From contig NZ_PCOC01000002.1 of NCBI RefSeq assembly GCF_002975205.1, positions 1,801,501 through 1,865,500 on the forward strand: a stretch of 64,000 nucleotides of DNA, in the 5' to 3' direction. Numbering within the stretch: position 1 is the stretch's first letter; each line of letters begins with the position of its first letter. A program made the translations under genes and the position numbers. Source of the DNA: Ochrobactrum vermis (lineage in GTDB: Bacteria > Pseudomonadota > Alphaproteobacteria > Rhizobiales > Rhizobiaceae). The notes under the pieces were generated by a model that saw only the letters and a program-made list of their open reading frames with translations, was not told the origin of the DNA and ran no database searches. Below are positions 1 to 11,447 of the stretch, piece by piece.

Positions 1-200
1 CCGCCAAGGAAAAGCCACAGGAAGGCGAAATCGTTGCTGCTGGCGCTGGCGCTCGTGACGAAGCAGGCAAGCTGATCGCTCTCGAAGTCAAGGCTGGCGA
101 CAAGGTTCTGTTCGGCAAGTGGTCGGGCACCGAAGTCAAGATCGGCGGCGAAGATCTGCTGATCATGAAGGAATCCGACATTCTTGGTATTGTCGGCTAA
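1..200 (+). CDS. groES: co-chaperonin GroES, 3' part
   Basis: The last 65 codons of the 10-kDa co-chaperonin that caps GroEL during ATP-driven protein folding in the cytoplasm. The window starts inside the gene; codons begin at position 3 and TAA ends at 200. Visible family features are the acidic-loop stretch [17 protein letters not shown], the [17 protein letters not shown] strand and the C-terminal ESDILGIVG. groEL follows 103 bases downstream on the same strand, the usual groESL operon. The promoter and any CIRCE or RpoH site lie outside the window. Confidence 0.97.
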   Translation, partial: AKEKPQEGEIVAAGAGARDEAGKLIALEVKAGDKVLFGKWSGTEVKIGGEDLLIMKESDILGIVG

Positions 201-273
201 CACCTCCAGCTCGGTATCATCGGCTAATTCAGCCGGGGCGATTTCGCTCTTACCGGAAATCAATTCACCATAA

Positions 274-2034
<1,761 letters not shown>

Positions 2035-2053
2035 ATTTCGATGAGAATACGAG

Positions 2054-2082
2054 AAAGGCGGCCCTTGGCCGCCTTTCTTTTT
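2054..2082 (+). terminator. groESL Rho-independent terminator
   Basis: The stem AAAGGCGGCC / GGCCGCCTTT with a 3-base loop is followed by CTTTTT. It lies 110 bases after the groEL stop codon and is the first clear intrinsic terminator after the operon. Confidence 0.9.
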
Positions 2083-2317
2083 ACGTTACGTAACCATTTG
2101 TGATTTATGAAAAATTTACTCTGCTCGCGCTTTGCGGCGACGAAGCTAGTATTTTAGAAACTTCTGATTGACTCCCAGCCGCCAATCATGGTCAATCCCG
2201 AATGACATAGAGATGGACTTCCTGTTTGCCCCCGCACTTTGGAAGTCCTGTCTCAGGCAACAGGAAAGGCAGGCTTCGGCCTGTCTTTCCACTTGCACTC
2301 CTTTAAAGGTTCAGCCC

Positions 2318-2713
2318 TTATTCCGCGGCGTCGATCTGTGCCTTGCCTGATGACAGGGCATCATAACGAGCACGCGCCATCATTACTTTTGCTTCATTGG
2401 CTGTCGCCCATTCGCCCAGCGCACGCACGGGTCGCAAAAGATCACGCCCCATTTCTGTCAGTTCATATTCGACCTTGGGCGGAATTGTCGGGAAAACCGT
2501 ACGTGTAACGAAGCCGTCCCGTTCCAGATTACGCAATGTCGTCGTCAGCATTTTCTGAGAAATACCGTCTACGGTTCGGCGCAATTCATTGAAACGCATT
2601 GGGTGATTGCCGAGGTAACTCACCACAAGCACTGTCCATTTATCACCAACGCGGGACAGAATTTCCGTTACGGTTCTGCACGCACTGGTTTCCTTGAAGT
2701 CACCGGGTTTCAT
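2318..2713 (-). CDS. HxlR-family transcriptional regulator
   Basis: A 131-aa winged-helix DNA-binding protein of the HxlR family (YodB, HypR, QorR relatives). The ATG at 2713 is chosen because AGGAGG lies at the right distance before it; an upstream in-frame extension would run into the neighbouring gene's start. The core VTEILSRVGDKWTVLVVSYLG and FNELRRTVDGISQKMLTTTL is the wing-helix domain. A cysteine at position 12, before the first helix, sits where redox-sensing HxlR proteins carry their reactive thiol. It is divergent from the flavin reductase gene with 82 bases between start codons, so it probably controls that gene. Confidence 0.9.
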   Translation of the reverse strand: MKPGDFKETSACRTVTEILSRVGDKWTVLVVSYLGNHPMRFNELRRTVDGISQKMLTTTLRNLERDGFVTRTVFPTIPPKVEYELTEMGRDLLRPVRALGEWATANEAKVMMARARYDALSSGKAQIDAAE

Positions 2714-2795
2714 AAAAGTGCCTCCTTGCGCCGTGAATAGGTCACTTATATAGCGTCGGTTTCCAACGGTTACCACTCGAATAAAGGTGCTATCA

Positions 2796-3356
2796 ATGTC
2801 TAAGCTCAAAGTCGCCGTTATTGTCGGCAGCACACGCGAACAGCGTTTTGCTCCTGTTCCCGCGCAATGGATTGCGAAACTGGTTGCTGAACGGCCGGAA
2901 TTGAATGTGGAGATTCTCGATCTCGCCGACTATCCGATGAGCTTTTATGGCGACACCTCGACCACGACCGCTCAAGCCGAAACCGCCGACAAATGGAAAA
3001 CAAAGCTGCGCGAATTCGATGCCTACATTCTGACTGCAGCTGAATATAACCACGCTCCTACTGCCGTTCTGAAGAACGCCATCGACTATGGTGACTGGAT
3101 TCAGAAGCCAATGGGATTTGTCGGCTATGGTGGCGTCGGCGGCGCTCGCGCTGTTGAGCAGTTGCGAATGATTGCAGTCGAAATGTCTTCGATGTCGGTC
3201 AAAACCGGCGTCCATATCCTTTTTCCTGATTATCTCGCTGTTGTTAAAGGCGAGAATACGCTCGACGATCTCCCTCATCTGGCTGAAGCTGCCAAGAATA
3301 TGCTGGATCAGCTAATCTGGTGGGGCAAGGCACTTAAGTCTGCTCGCGCCGTATAA
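2796..3356 (+). CDS. NADPH-dependent FMN reductase family protein
   Basis: A 186-aa flavodoxin-fold oxidoreductase of the FMN_red family (azoreductase / quinone reductase relatives), likely a soluble NAD(P)H-dependent flavoenzyme. The phosphate-binding loop is GSTREQRFAP near residues 11-20, and the family motif PTAVLKNAIDYG is near 88-99. The ATG at 2796 is preferred over a GTG nine bases upstream because AAAGG then sits at normal spacing. Divergent from the HxlR gene, which suggests induction by electrophile or oxidant stress; the true substrate is unknown. A strong 10-bp hairpin without a T-run follows (3369-3398). Confidence 0.9.
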   Translation: MSKLKVAVIVGSTREQRFAPVPAQWIAKLVAERPELNVEILDLADYPMSFYGDTSTTTAQAETADKWKTKLREFDAYILTAAEYNHAPTAVLKNAIDYGDWIQKPMGFVGYGGVGGARAVEQLRMIAVEMSSMSVKTGVHILFPDYLAVVKGENTLDDLPHLAEAAKNMLDQLIWWGKALKSARAV

Positions 3357-3453
3357 GCAACGCGTAGAGCAAGCCGGAGCGCTAGAATTCCGGCTTGCCG
3401 CCAGCATTGCCTGCCCTATGATTATCCTCAGTCATAATGGAACGGATAGTCAT

Positions 3454-3711
3454 ATGCCCAAGGAACTTCCCATCGCCACAGCCCCGAAAGATGGTCGCAA
3501 GATAACGGTCGTCTGGACCGATGAAGACGATCAGCGCAACGAGTCTATCGCACAGTATCGAACGCTTGCTCAGTTGCAGGCTGGCGGCGGGCAATGGGAC
3601 GAAACCGATACTGGCTGGTGGACTTTCACCGACAGCAAAACCCAGCGCAAAATAGAACCTACCGCCTGGATTTCCGAGACGGATGACGGCGACGAAGAAG
3701 ACGATGCGTGA
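3454..3711 (+). CDS. small conserved-looking hypothetical protein
   Basis: 85 aa, acidic (ends ETDDGDEEDDA), rich in Trp and Thr, with no membrane segment or signal. The pattern PKELPIATAPKDGRKITVVW...W.ETDTGWWTFTD...PTAWIS resembles small phage-like or tail-associated hypothetical proteins seen in Rhizobiales, but I recognise no named domain. ATG at 3454 has GGAACGG upstream; another ATG at 3418 lacks a ribosome site. An inverted repeat GACCGGG / CCCGGTC overlaps the stop codon and may help end transcription. Confidence 0.65.
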   Translation: MPKELPIATAPKDGRKITVVWTDEDDQRNESIAQYRTLAQLQAGGGQWDETDTGWWTFTDSKTQRKIEPTAWISETDDGDEEDDA

Positions 3712-3874
3712 CCGGGAAATCCCGGTCAACAAAAATTGACTTTTTCAATCATATTTTATCAAATGATTGCATACTAAATGTTTCACAGAGAAACATTGGC
3801 CCGCCAAGGCTTTGGCGGTGCTATATTCAATCTGAAAGGCTCGGTTCCGAGTCCAAGTTAGCCGGAGAACTGAA

Positions 3875-5266
3875 ATGACTGCTACGCGTACCGAAACAGA
3901 TACTTTCGGACCGATCGATGTTCCCGCAGACCGTTATTGGGGCGCGCAGACACAACGCTCTCTGCAAAATTTCAAGATCGGCGGCGAGCGCATGCCGCTG
4001 CCGTTAGTTCACGCATTAGGTGTCGTTAAGCGTGCGGCAGCGGAAACCAATATAGCACTTGGCAAGCTCGACCCGGTTCTGGGCCAGGTCGTCGCAGTTG
4101 CGGCATCCGAAGTCATCGAGGGTAAACTCGACGATCATTTCCCGTTGGTCGTCTGGCAAACTGGTTCGGGAACACAGTCGAACATGAACGCCAATGAAGT
4201 GATTTCCAATCGTGCGATCGAACTGCTTGGCGGCGAGAAAGGTTCCAAGAAGCCGGTTCATCCGAACGACCACGTCAATATGAGCCAGTCGTCCAATGAC
4301 AGTTTCCCAACGGCAATCCACATTGCCACGGCGGTTGAAGCGGTTAATCGCCTTTATCCAGCATTGGAGCACCTGACCAAGGCGCTCATGGCCAAGGAAG
4401 AATCATTCAAGGACATTATCAAGATCGGTCGTACCCATACACAGGACGCAACGCCGGTTACTCTTGGACAGGAATTCTCCGGTTATCGCGCCGCCTTGGA
4501 ATATGCGCGTCTTCGCATCGAACAGTCACTCGCAGACGTCTTTCTGCTCGCACAGGGCGGCACCGCCGTCGGTACGGGTCTGAATGCGCCGCTTGGCTTC
4601 GATACGGGCTTTGCCGAAGCCGTAAGCGAGATTACAGGCCTCACTTTCAAAACCGCGCCCAACAAATTCGAAGCTCTTGCCAGCCACGGTGCTATTCTCA
4701 ACTTCCATGGTAGCCTGAATGCCCTGGCGGCAGACCTTTTCAAGATCGCGAATGACATCCGCTTCCTCGGCTCCGGCCCGCGTTCCGGGCTCGGCGAACT
4801 GTCATTGCCTGAAAACGAACCAGGGTCCTCCATCATGCCGGGCAAGGTCAATCCGACCCAGGCCGAAGCAATGACCATGGTGGCAACGCAGGTATTCGGC
4901 AACCAGACGACAGTAACGGTTGCCGCAAGCCAGGGCCATTTCGAACTGAATGTGTTCAAACCGGTAATCGCATACAATGTCCTGCAATCGATCCGCATTC
5001 TCAGCGACGCCATGGTGTCATTTGCCGATCATTGTGTAGAGGGCATCGAACCTAACTTGAGCCGCATCAAGGAACTGCTGGATCGCTCGCTGATGCTCGT
5101 GACCGCGCTGGCCCCGGCTATCGGTTATGACAATGCAGCCAAGATTGCCAAGACTGCTCACAAGAACGGAACCACCTTGCGCGAAGAAGCCTTGGCAAGT
5201 GGACTGGTGTCGGAAGAAGACTATGAACGGCTGGTGCGAGCGGAGAGAATGATTGCACCAGAATGA
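3875..5266 (+). CDS. fumC: class II fumarate hydratase
   Basis: 463-aa iron-independent fumarase of the aspartase/fumarase superfamily, converting fumarate to L-malate in the TCA cycle; acts as a cytosolic homotetramer. Seen: [13 protein letters not shown] (substrate site), [19 protein letters not shown], and the superfamily signature [13 protein letters not shown] near residue 318, whose first serine region is the catalytic loop. Full length. ATG at 3875 follows GGAG at 8 bases. It stands alone between short intergenic regions and shows no sign of transfer. Confidence 0.97.
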   Translation: MTATRTETDTFGPIDVPADRYWGAQTQRSLQNFKIGGERMPLPLVHALGVVKRAAAETNIALGKLDPVLGQVVAVAASEVIEGKLDDHFPLVVWQTGSGTQSNMNANEVISNRAIELLGGEKGSKKPVHPNDHVNMSQSSNDSFPTAIHIATAVEAVNRLYPALEHLTKALMAKEESFKDIIKIGRTHTQDATPVTLGQEFSGYRAALEYARLRIEQSLADVFLLAQGGTAVGTGLNAPLGFDTGFAEAVSEITGLTFKTAPNKFEALASHGAILNFHGSLNALAADLFKIANDIRFLGSGPRSGLGELSLPENEPGSSIMPGKVNPTQAEAMTMVATQVFGNQTTVTVAASQGHFELNVFKPVIAYNVLQSIRILSDAMVSFADHCVEGIEPNLSRIKELLDRSLMLVTALAPAIGYDNAAKIAKTAHKNGTTLREEALASGLVSEEDYERLVRAERMIAPE

Positions 5267-5368
5267 ATTGGTATTCATACTGTAAACAAACTGTCGAGGA
5301 TTAGACGGCTTTCCTTGACAGTCAGCAATCGTTAATTGATGCCTCAGTTCAACAGGAGATAGCCCCGC

Positions 5369-5770
5369 ATGTCCTCTATCACTCCACAGTCCAACGGCGC
5401 TGTAACGCTCATCGCCCGCATCTTTCTTTCGATTCTCTTTATCATCGCCGGCTACGGCAAGCTGACCGCCATTTCGGGTACCGCAGGTTATTTCGCCGGA
5501 ATCGGCCTTCCGGTTCCAATCGTTACGGCTGTTATCGTCGGTCTGGTAGAATTTGTCGGCGGCCTTGCAATTCTCGTTGGCTTTCAGACCCGCATTGCTG
5601 CGGCCATTGTCGGTCTCTTCACCATTGGCGCAACACTTGTTGCCCATATGGACTTCTCGCAAGGCATGAATGCCATGATGGCCCAGAAAAACCTCGCAAT
5701 TGCCGGTGGTCTCTTCATCCTCGCCCTGCACGGCGCGGGTTCGCTTTCGATTGACGCCAAGCGCGGCTGA
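5369..5770 (+). CDS. DoxX family membrane protein
   Basis: 133-aa integral membrane protein with four predicted helices (about residues 12-32, 48-68, 74-94 and 104-124), matching the DoxX/YphA family. The first helix ends with YGKLTAISGTAGYFAGIGLP, the typical DoxX loop. The family is linked to membrane redox or quinone-related functions, without one agreed reaction. AGGAG lies 10 bases before the ATG. A strong terminator follows at once, so it appears to be a single-gene transcript. Confidence 0.9.
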   Translation: MSSITPQSNGAVTLIARIFLSILFIIAGYGKLTAISGTAGYFAGIGLPVPIVTAVIVGLVEFVGGLAILVGFQTRIAAAIVGLFTIGATLVAHMDFSQGMNAMMAQKNLAIAGGLFILALHGAGSLSIDAKRG

Positions 5771-5795
5771 TCGAGCAGTATCAATGGCACATAAA

Positions 5796-5832
5796 GAAAC
5801 CGCGCCATTCTTATGGCGCGGTTTTTTCTTTT
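5796..5832 (+). terminator. terminator after the DoxX gene
   Basis: AACCGCGCCAT / ATGGCGCGGTT (11 bp, TCTT loop) followed by a run of T. The opposite strand also has an A-rich flank, so it may work for both converging genes. Confidence 0.9.
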
Positions 5833-5854
5833 CTAGGTTTTGCCGTCAATGCAC

Positions 5855-6265
5855 TCATAAGGCAGGATGCTCTTCGAACTGAGGAAGATCATCCAAAATG
5901 TCATACCATGCCGCTTTCGAGCCAACAAAAATATGTGCAGACGGCTTCAGACCTGGCTCATCAGCCAGCGCACCGAAATTGACATGTACATATTCGCCGT
6001 CGCGAACAATTGAATACAGATAAGAACCACAAAAGGCGCATCGCACGTCGTGATCGGTCTCGTTGCCAACGAGCATGAGAGACGCTTTATCCTGCGTCTC
6101 GTCCAATGCATTCGTTCTTACTCCACCGAAGGCCTTGAAAGCGCTGCCCGTGGACCGGCGGCACAACGAACAATGGCAATTCAGAGCATATTCGAATTCA
6201 TCTGATACGGTGAAGCGAACTGCTTCACACGCACAACGGCCATTCAATCTGCGCGCACCATTCAT
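5855..6265 (-). CDS. GFA (CENP-V/GFA domain) family protein
   Basis: 136-aa zinc-binding protein of the glutathione-dependent formaldehyde-activating enzyme family. The cysteine pattern is complete: GRCACEAVRF near residues 9-18, NCHCSLCRRSTGSAF near 29-43, and RCAFCGSYLY near 75-84. The family includes real Gfa enzymes, but most members have no proven substrate, so only the fold is assigned. Single gene facing fwd-strand neighbours. The start at 6265 is the only suitable ATG. Confidence 0.88.
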   Translation of the reverse strand: MNGARRLNGRCACEAVRFTVSDEFEYALNCHCSLCRRSTGSAFKAFGGVRTNALDETQDKASLMLVGNETDHDVRCAFCGSYLYSIVRDGEYVHVNFGALADEPGLKPSAHIFVGSKAAWYDILDDLPQFEEHPAL

Positions 6266-6333
6266 CCATACTGTCCCGAATTTTGATTATGAAATCCTAT
6301 TCCGCAACAGCATAAGACAAAACTCGAAATTAT

Positions 6334-7029
6334 CTACCCGTCCAATCCCTTACGGATGCGTGTCGCAACTTCTGCAACACGCGGGTTCACGTGGCTGCGG
6401 CGCGCCGAAACAAGGCACGCCTGCGAGCGCAGGATGATGCCGTCTTCCAGCACCTTGAGCCGGTTGGCGCGCAAGGTTGACCCCGTCGAGGTGATATCGA
6501 CAATCATATCAGCAGAACCTGCCGCCGGAGCGCCCTCGGTCGCACCGAGACTTTCCACGATGCGGTAAACCTGAATGCCGTGTTTTTGCGAGAAGAACTG
6601 CTGCGTCAGACGCCAATATTTGGTGGCGATGCGCAGGCGGCGACCATGACGCTGGCGGAAATCGGCAGCCACGTCGTCAAGATCGGCCATGCTGGTTACA
6701 TCACGCCAGACTTCCGGCACGGCCACAACCACATCGGCGTGACCGAAACCCAGTTCCGCCTCGATGGCCACACGCTCATCGGCATGGGCCAGTGTTTCGC
6801 GCACGAGGTCTTCCCCCGTGACGCCCATATCAACGCTGCCATAGCCCAGTTCGCGCGCAATTTCGGAAGCCGAAAGAAACAGAATATCGAGATCGTCTTC
6901 ACCTTCGACGCGCGCGCGATAATTACGGTCGTCGTCCGGCAGGATCACTTTGTATCCGGCCTTTTCGAGAACGGCGAGCGTCTGTTCCTTCAGCCGACCC
7001 TTGGACGGCAATGCCAGTGTGACGCTCAT
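6334..7029 (-). CDS. hisG: ATP phosphoribosyltransferase, short form catalytic subunit
   Basis: 231 aa, the short HisG type that lacks the C-terminal histidine-binding domain. It catalyses the first step of histidine synthesis (ATP + PRPP) in complex with HisZ. The start [17 protein letters not shown] and the PRPP-site region [19 protein letters not shown] are clear. The ATG overlaps the hisZ stop by four bases (ATGA), showing translational coupling in hisS-hisZ-hisG. Residues near the C-terminus ([14 protein letters not shown]) are as in rhizobial HisG. Confidence 0.97.
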   Translation of the reverse strand: MSVTLALPSKGRLKEQTLAVLEKAGYKVILPDDDRNYRARVEGEDDLDILFLSASEIARELGYGSVDMGVTGEDLVRETLAHADERVAIEAELGFGHADVVVAVPEVWRDVTSMADLDDVAADFRQRHGRRLRIATKYWRLTQQFFSQKHGIQVYRIVESLGATEGAPAAGSADMIVDITSTGSTLRANRLKVLEDGIILRSQACLVSARRSHVNPRVAEVATRIRKGLDG

Positions 7030-8168
7030 TTCGTTGCTCCCGCCAGCACTTGCAGCCGGTCCAGCCAGATGGAGAAGCCGACGCCGGGAATGTTTTCGGA
7101 AGCACCGAGCATGGTCAAAAGCCGATCGTAACGGCCACCGCCTGCCAGAACCGCATCCTTTTCCACGCCAGCGGCGCGGATTTCATAGACAAGGCCGGTA
7201 TAATAATCGAGCGGACGCCCGAACGATGCGTCATAGACAATATCGCTGGTCTTGATGCCAGCCGCAGCAATCGCTTCGGCACGAGCTTCGAATTTCTGAA
7301 GCACAGCGCCAAGATCGAGCGCGTTTTCGGATGCGAAGGCGCGCAAGGTCACCGCTGCGGAATCGAGCGTGACATGGGTTTCCAGAAACTGCTTGAGCAG
7401 ATCGAGCGCCGAAGCGGGGAACCGTGTCGCGGCCAGATCTTCCTTTTCGATCAGGCGACGGGCGATTTCCGCAGGCGAACGGCCAGCGCCCGGCGATATG
7501 CCAGCTTCCAGCATTTCGGTTTCCAGCGTGCGCGCAAGGCCGGTTTCGTCACCTTCGGCAACGAGAACGGCCAGCGTTTCCGGCAGGGAATCGCGCAGCT
7601 TGTCGCCCGTCAGTTCAGCCAGAGCCAGTTGCATGGAATGCGCATCACCGAAGGAACGCAGCAGCTTCTTGCGCCAGCCCTGCGGGAGACCCAGCGCCTT
7701 GAGCATGCCTGCGAAAACCGACTGGTCGCCCAGCACGATTTCGAGCTTGGCTTGCGGAACGACAGAGCGAACGCAGGACAGCGCATCGGCAATCGAGCGT
7801 GCATCCGAAGCCGCCTCATCGGCAGCACCCAAATCCTCGATGCCTGCCTGAAGAAACTCAGCCGCGCCATCACGACGCTGGCGGAACACTTCGCCAAGAT
7901 AGGCGTAACGCTTCGGCGTGGCCGCATTGAGCGCAATATGGTTGCGGCAGACTGGAATCGTGAATTCCGGTCGCAGGCACAGGCTGTCGCCATTTTCATT
8001 TTCGGTGAGGAAAATACGACGGCGCAAATCTTCGCCAGCCATATCCAAAAATGGATCGGCAGGCTGGATCAGCGGTATTTCCACCAGATCGGCATCGCGC
8101 GCATCAAGCTCAGTGCGAAGCGCGTTGAAAACCGGCGATGTGCGCGTTGCGGCCATGGTTCCGATCAC
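7026..8168 (-). CDS. hisZ: ATP phosphoribosyltransferase regulatory subunit
   Basis: 380-aa histidyl-tRNA synthetase-like protein without aminoacylation activity; binds short HisG and gives it histidine feedback control. Class II synthetase motif 2 is seen as [20 protein letters not shown] and [21 protein letters not shown]. The C-terminal [20 protein letters not shown] and [15 protein letters not shown] are also present. I take the GTG at 8168, which overlaps the hisS stop (GTGA); an ATG four codons later is possible. Middle gene of the operon. Confidence 0.95.
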   Translation of the reverse strand: MIGTMAATRTSPVFNALRTELDARDADLVEIPLIQPADPFLDMAGEDLRRRIFLTENENGDSLCLRPEFTIPVCRNHIALNAATPKRYAYLGEVFRQRRDGAAEFLQAGIEDLGAADEAASDARSIADALSCVRSVVPQAKLEIVLGDQSVFAGMLKALGLPQGWRKKLLRSFGDAHSMQLALAELTGDKLRDSLPETLAVLVAEGDETGLARTLETEMLEAGISPGAGRSPAEIARRLIEKEDLAATRFPASALDLLKQFLETHVTLDSAAVTLRAFASENALDLGAVLQKFEARAEAIAAAGIKTSDIVYDASFGRPLDYYTGLVYEIRAAGVEKDAVLAGGGRYDRLLTMLGASENIPGVGFSIWLDRLQVLAGATK

Positions 8169-9673
8169 TTTGCGGCTTGAGCGCGGTCCTGCGCCTGACT
8201 GCTGAGAATTTCCCGAACCGCTTCGACCAGACCGTCTTCCTTGACGGTGATCTGCGCCGGACGGCTCTCGCGCCAGGTCACATTGTCCTCGATCTCGGCG
8301 GAAAGGCGCTTGCCCTCGACCAGATCTTTGATCTGCACTTCACCGGCTTCGCGCTCCTGCGAACCCTGAATGATCACGCATGGCGCATCGCGACGGTCGG
8401 CATATTTCATCTGCGCCTTCATGCCGGAACCGCCGACATACATTTCAGCGCGGATGCCCTGCTGGCGCAGATCGGAGACCATCTTCTGATAGCGACCGAG
8501 GCTTTCCGTGTCCTTGTCCATCACCAGCACGACAACCGGGCCGACGACATCGGATACGTCCAGCTTGCCGAGGTTTTTCAGCGCCGTCATCAGGCGCGAA
8601 ACGCCGATGGAGAAGCCCGTCGCCGGAACCGGCTCGCCACGGAAACGCGACACGAGGCCGTCATAACGACCGCCGCCGCCAACCGAACCGAACACGACCT
8701 TCTGGCCGTCTTCATTGGTCACGTCGAACAGAAGCTCGGCTTCGAAAACCGGGCCGGTGTAATATTCAAGACCGCGCACCACGGACGGGTCGATCTTCAC
8801 GCGGCCGTCATAGCCGCCTGCCGAGAACAGCGCCTGCATGTCGGAGAGTTCGGTGACACCTTCCTCGCCCTTGGCGTTGCCCGCAACGACAGCGCGAAGA
8901 TTGGCAATCGTATCGGCACCCGTCGCACCGCCAGCGGCGGTGAAGGCCAGCACTTTTTCAATTGCAGCATCGGCCAGTTCAGCGCCCTTGGTAAAGTCGC
9001 CGCTTTCGTCGAGGCGACCCTTGCCGAGCAGAAGGCGCACGCCCTCCGGGCCGAACTTGTCGAGCTTGTCGATGGCCCGTAGTACGTTCAGGCGCTTGGC
9101 GGCATTGCCCTCGCCTTCAAGGCCGATCGCATCCAGCACGCCGTCCAGAACCTTGCGGTTGTTGACGCGGATCGCGTAATCGCCGCGACGAATGCCGAGA
9201 CGCTCCAGCGTGTCGGCCATCATCATGCACATTTCGGCATCGGCGGAGACGTTCGGCGCACCGACCGTGTCGGCGTCGAACTGCATGAACTGACGGAAGC
9301 GGCCCGGGCCCGGCTTCTCGTTGCGGAACACCCAGCCATTGCGATAGCTGCGATAAGGCTTCGGCAACTGCTCGAAATTTTCGGCCACATAACGCGCCAG
9401 CGGCGCGGTCAGATCATAGCGCAGCGACAGCCACTGCTCATCGTCGTCCTGAAAGGAAAACACGCCTTCATTCGGACGGTCCTGATCCGGCAGGAACTTT
9501 CCAAGCGCGTCGGTATATTCCACCAGCGGCGTTTCCACCGGCTCAAAGCCATAGAGGTCATAGACTTCGCGGATGGTCGCCATCATTTTTTCGGCGGCGC
9601 GCAAGTCGTCCGGAACCCGATCGACAAACCCGCGCGGCAGCCGCGCCTTCATCTTGTCCGCTTTATCGGCCAT
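8165..9673 (-). CDS. hisS: histidine--tRNA ligase
   Basis: 502-aa class II aminoacyl-tRNA synthetase charging tRNA-His. Motif 2 is [15 protein letters not shown] and [21 protein letters not shown]; the histidine signature [16 protein letters not shown] is near residue 290 and [13 protein letters not shown] follows. ATG at 9673 is chosen because AGGA precedes it; a longer form from 9703 would add ten poorly coded residues. First gene of a hisS-hisZ-hisG operon joined by 4-base overlaps, linking tRNA charging with the pathway's first enzyme. Confidence 0.97.
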   Translation of the reverse strand: MADKADKMKARLPRGFVDRVPDDLRAAEKMMATIREVYDLYGFEPVETPLVEYTDALGKFLPDQDRPNEGVFSFQDDDEQWLSLRYDLTAPLARYVAENFEQLPKPYRSYRNGWVFRNEKPGPGRFRQFMQFDADTVGAPNVSADAEMCMMMADTLERLGIRRGDYAIRVNNRKVLDGVLDAIGLEGEGNAAKRLNVLRAIDKLDKFGPEGVRLLLGKGRLDESGDFTKGAELADAAIEKVLAFTAAGGATGADTIANLRAVVAGNAKGEEGVTELSDMQALFSAGGYDGRVKIDPSVVRGLEYYTGPVFEAELLFDVTNEDGQKVVFGSVGGGGRYDGLVSRFRGEPVPATGFSIGVSRLMTALKNLGKLDVSDVVGPVVVLVMDKDTESLGRYQKMVSDLRQQGIRAEMYVGGSGMKAQMKYADRRDAPCVIIQGSQEREAGEVQIKDLVEGKRLSAEIEDNVTWRESRPAQITVKEDGLVEAVREILSSQAQDRAQAAK

Positions 9674-9713
9674 TTTTCCTGCCTGATCGCTAAATATATA
9701 CAATACATGCCGG

Positions 9714-9744
9714 AAAAAACCGGCAGCAAACCCGTTGCCGGTTT
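9714..9744 (-). terminator. terminator of the LysE-family gene
   Basis: Read on the minus strand: AAACCGGCA, a 10-base loop, TGCCGGTTTTTT. It lies between the LysE-family stop codon and the hisS start. Confidence 0.8.
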
Positions 9745-9786
9745 CCTAACCGATCAAGCCCGTTGCGGCAAGTGCAGGAAGCGTGT

Positions 9787-10404
9787 TCAGCGTGCGGCAA
9801 TGGCGACGGCGGCGCCCGCCATCACGCCAGCGCTGGTTCGATTGGCGATGCGCATCATGCGCGGACTGCGCAAAACGCGCCGGGCCTGCGCGGCCAGCAC
9901 CACCCATGCGGTGTCTACCGCCGCCAGAACGACAAACATGACAGCTAGCAGTTCTGCCCAACCAACCAGCGAGACATGGGTGATATTCACGACCGTCGGC
10001 AAAATGGCGATGTAGAAGACCATGATCTTCGGATTGCCGAGCGTGACGGCAAGTGCGCTGAGGAAAAGCTTCCGCCCTTCGCCCTCGCGCGGAATGGCGT
10101 TTTCATCCGCTTCTTCGGCCGCCGGCGCGGTCCACATTTTCCAGGACAGATAGATCAGATAGGCCACGCCAGCATATTTCAGCACCAGAAAGGCAGTGTG
10201 GAAGCTGTTGGCGAGCGCCGACAGGCCCCAGACGGCAAGCGACAGCCATATGGCGTCGCCGAGCCAGAGGCCAAACATGAATGGAAAGACGCCCTTGTGC
10301 CCACGGCTGATGACGCGCGCCACCAGCGCGCCGACATTCGGCCCCGGCGTGCCAGCGGCTACGACCAGGATACCCGCGAAAGCAATGAGCGACGTCAAAT
10401 CCAT
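9787..10404 (-). CDS. LysE/RhtB family amino-acid exporter
   Basis: 205-aa inner-membrane protein with about six hydrophobic segments. The family hallmark GTPGPNVGALVARVISRG near residues 18-35 is present, followed by GLWLGDAIWLSLAV, and the mid-protein TLGNPKIMVFYIAILP is also typical. Likely exports an amino acid or derivative by proton exchange; the substrate cannot be told. GGAGG lies 8 bases before the ATG. It is followed by its own terminator, so it is probably transcribed alone or with tag upstream. Confidence 0.9.
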   Translation of the reverse strand: MDLTSLIAFAGILVVAAGTPGPNVGALVARVISRGHKGVFPFMFGLWLGDAIWLSLAVWGLSALANSFHTAFLVLKYAGVAYLIYLSWKMWTAPAAEEADENAIPREGEGRKLFLSALAVTLGNPKIMVFYIAILPTVVNITHVSLVGWAELLAVMFVVLAAVDTAWVVLAAQARRVLRSPRMMRIANRTSAGVMAGAAVAIAAR

Positions 10405-10479
10405 GGCTGTTCCTCCGAATGAATACTGCTTTTCGCAGAAAGATCGCCGGTTATCAATCTCCGGTTTATTGGGCTTCGC

Positions 10480-11127
10480 TTATTGGGGTCGCTTGAATGA
10501 CAGCCGCAGTTTTTCGATATGGGCGCGGCAATGGCAGCCTTCGATATGGTCGTTGACCAGCCCCATGGCCTGCATGAAGGCATAAACCGTTGTCGGCCCG
10601 ACGAAGGACCAGCCGCGCTTCTTCAAATCCTTGGAGATGCGGATGGACGTATCGGTTTTCGGATTGGCTACCAGCGTCGGATAATCGACCACGGCAGGGC
10701 GGTCCGCCGCGCCCGGCTCGAACGACCAGAAATAGGCCGCGAGCGAGCCTTTTTCCGCGACCAGTTCAATAGCGCGGTTTGCATTGTTGATGGTCGATTC
10801 GATCTTGCCGCGATGGCGCACGATACCCTTGTCGGCGAGCAGGCGTTCCACGTCTTTTGCGTCATAGTGTGCAACGCGGCGGAAATCGAAGCCATCGAAA
10901 GCGGCGCGGAAATTCTCGCGCTTGCGCAAGATGGTGAGCCAGGACAGGCCTGACTGGAAACCTTCAAGGCATATCTTCTCGAACAGCCGGTGATCATTGG
11001 AGACCGGCACGCCCCATTCATTGTCGTGATAGGCGAGGTAATCCGGCAAGACGCCCGGCCAGAAGCAACGGGTCTTGCCATCTTCGCTGACGATCAAACC
11101 TGTCTTGACCTCGGCAACATCACTCAT
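10480..11127 (-). CDS. tag: DNA-3-methyladenine glycosylase I
   Basis: 215-aa base-excision repair enzyme that removes 3-methyladenine. Seen are the N-terminal CFWPGVLPDYLAYHDNEWGVP region with its zinc/base-pocket residues, the FEKICLEGFQSGLSWLTILRKRENFR helix with the recognition glutamate, and the C-terminal GCHCR zinc ligands. Length is slightly above E. coli Tag (187 aa) because of N- and C-terminal tails. GGAGG precedes the ATG closely. Stands alone, upstream of the LysE-type exporter with 75 bases between. Confidence 0.95.
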   Translation of the reverse strand: MSDVAEVKTGLIVSEDGKTRCFWPGVLPDYLAYHDNEWGVPVSNDHRLFEKICLEGFQSGLSWLTILRKRENFRAAFDGFDFRRVAHYDAKDVERLLADKGIVRHRGKIESTINNANRAIELVAEKGSLAAYFWSFEPGAADRPAVVDYPTLVANPKTDTSIRISKDLKKRGWSFVGPTTVYAFMQAMGLVNDHIEGCHCRAHIEKLRLSFKRPQ

Positions 11128-11447
11128 TTTCCCGCCTCCATTTTCCTGCTCATGACGCTATCCGAAAACTGTTTCCCACTTTTCGGGGACATGCGCAAAG
11201 CTTCATCGATCATTAAACATGTGACGCAACCTGACGCTAACCACAACTCTACTTAGAGCTTCAGGCAGGCAGAACACGCGACCGAAATTTACCTTTACGA
11301 TTCCATTGGGGCGCACAATCCCGTCATGAAATTGAATGCTGTTCTCCTGACAGTGCATGTCAGGAAGCGCAGCCAGGCAACCGCGCCAACGGACCCAAAC
11401 TGGTCAAACAACCGGGATGATGGCGCAAAGAGAGACGGATCTGGACC
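11128..11447. other. intergenic region with a degenerate repeat fragment
   Basis: About 320 bases between the divergent tag and L,D-transpeptidase genes. Bases 11161-11195 match the tail of the AGAGCG-type palindromic repeats elsewhere in the window (CCGAAAACTGTTTCCCAC, then CTTTTCGGG), with an insertion before the end. This is a decayed or partial copy. No small ORF with a ribosome site is apparent; the promoters of both neighbours should lie here. Confidence 0.6.
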
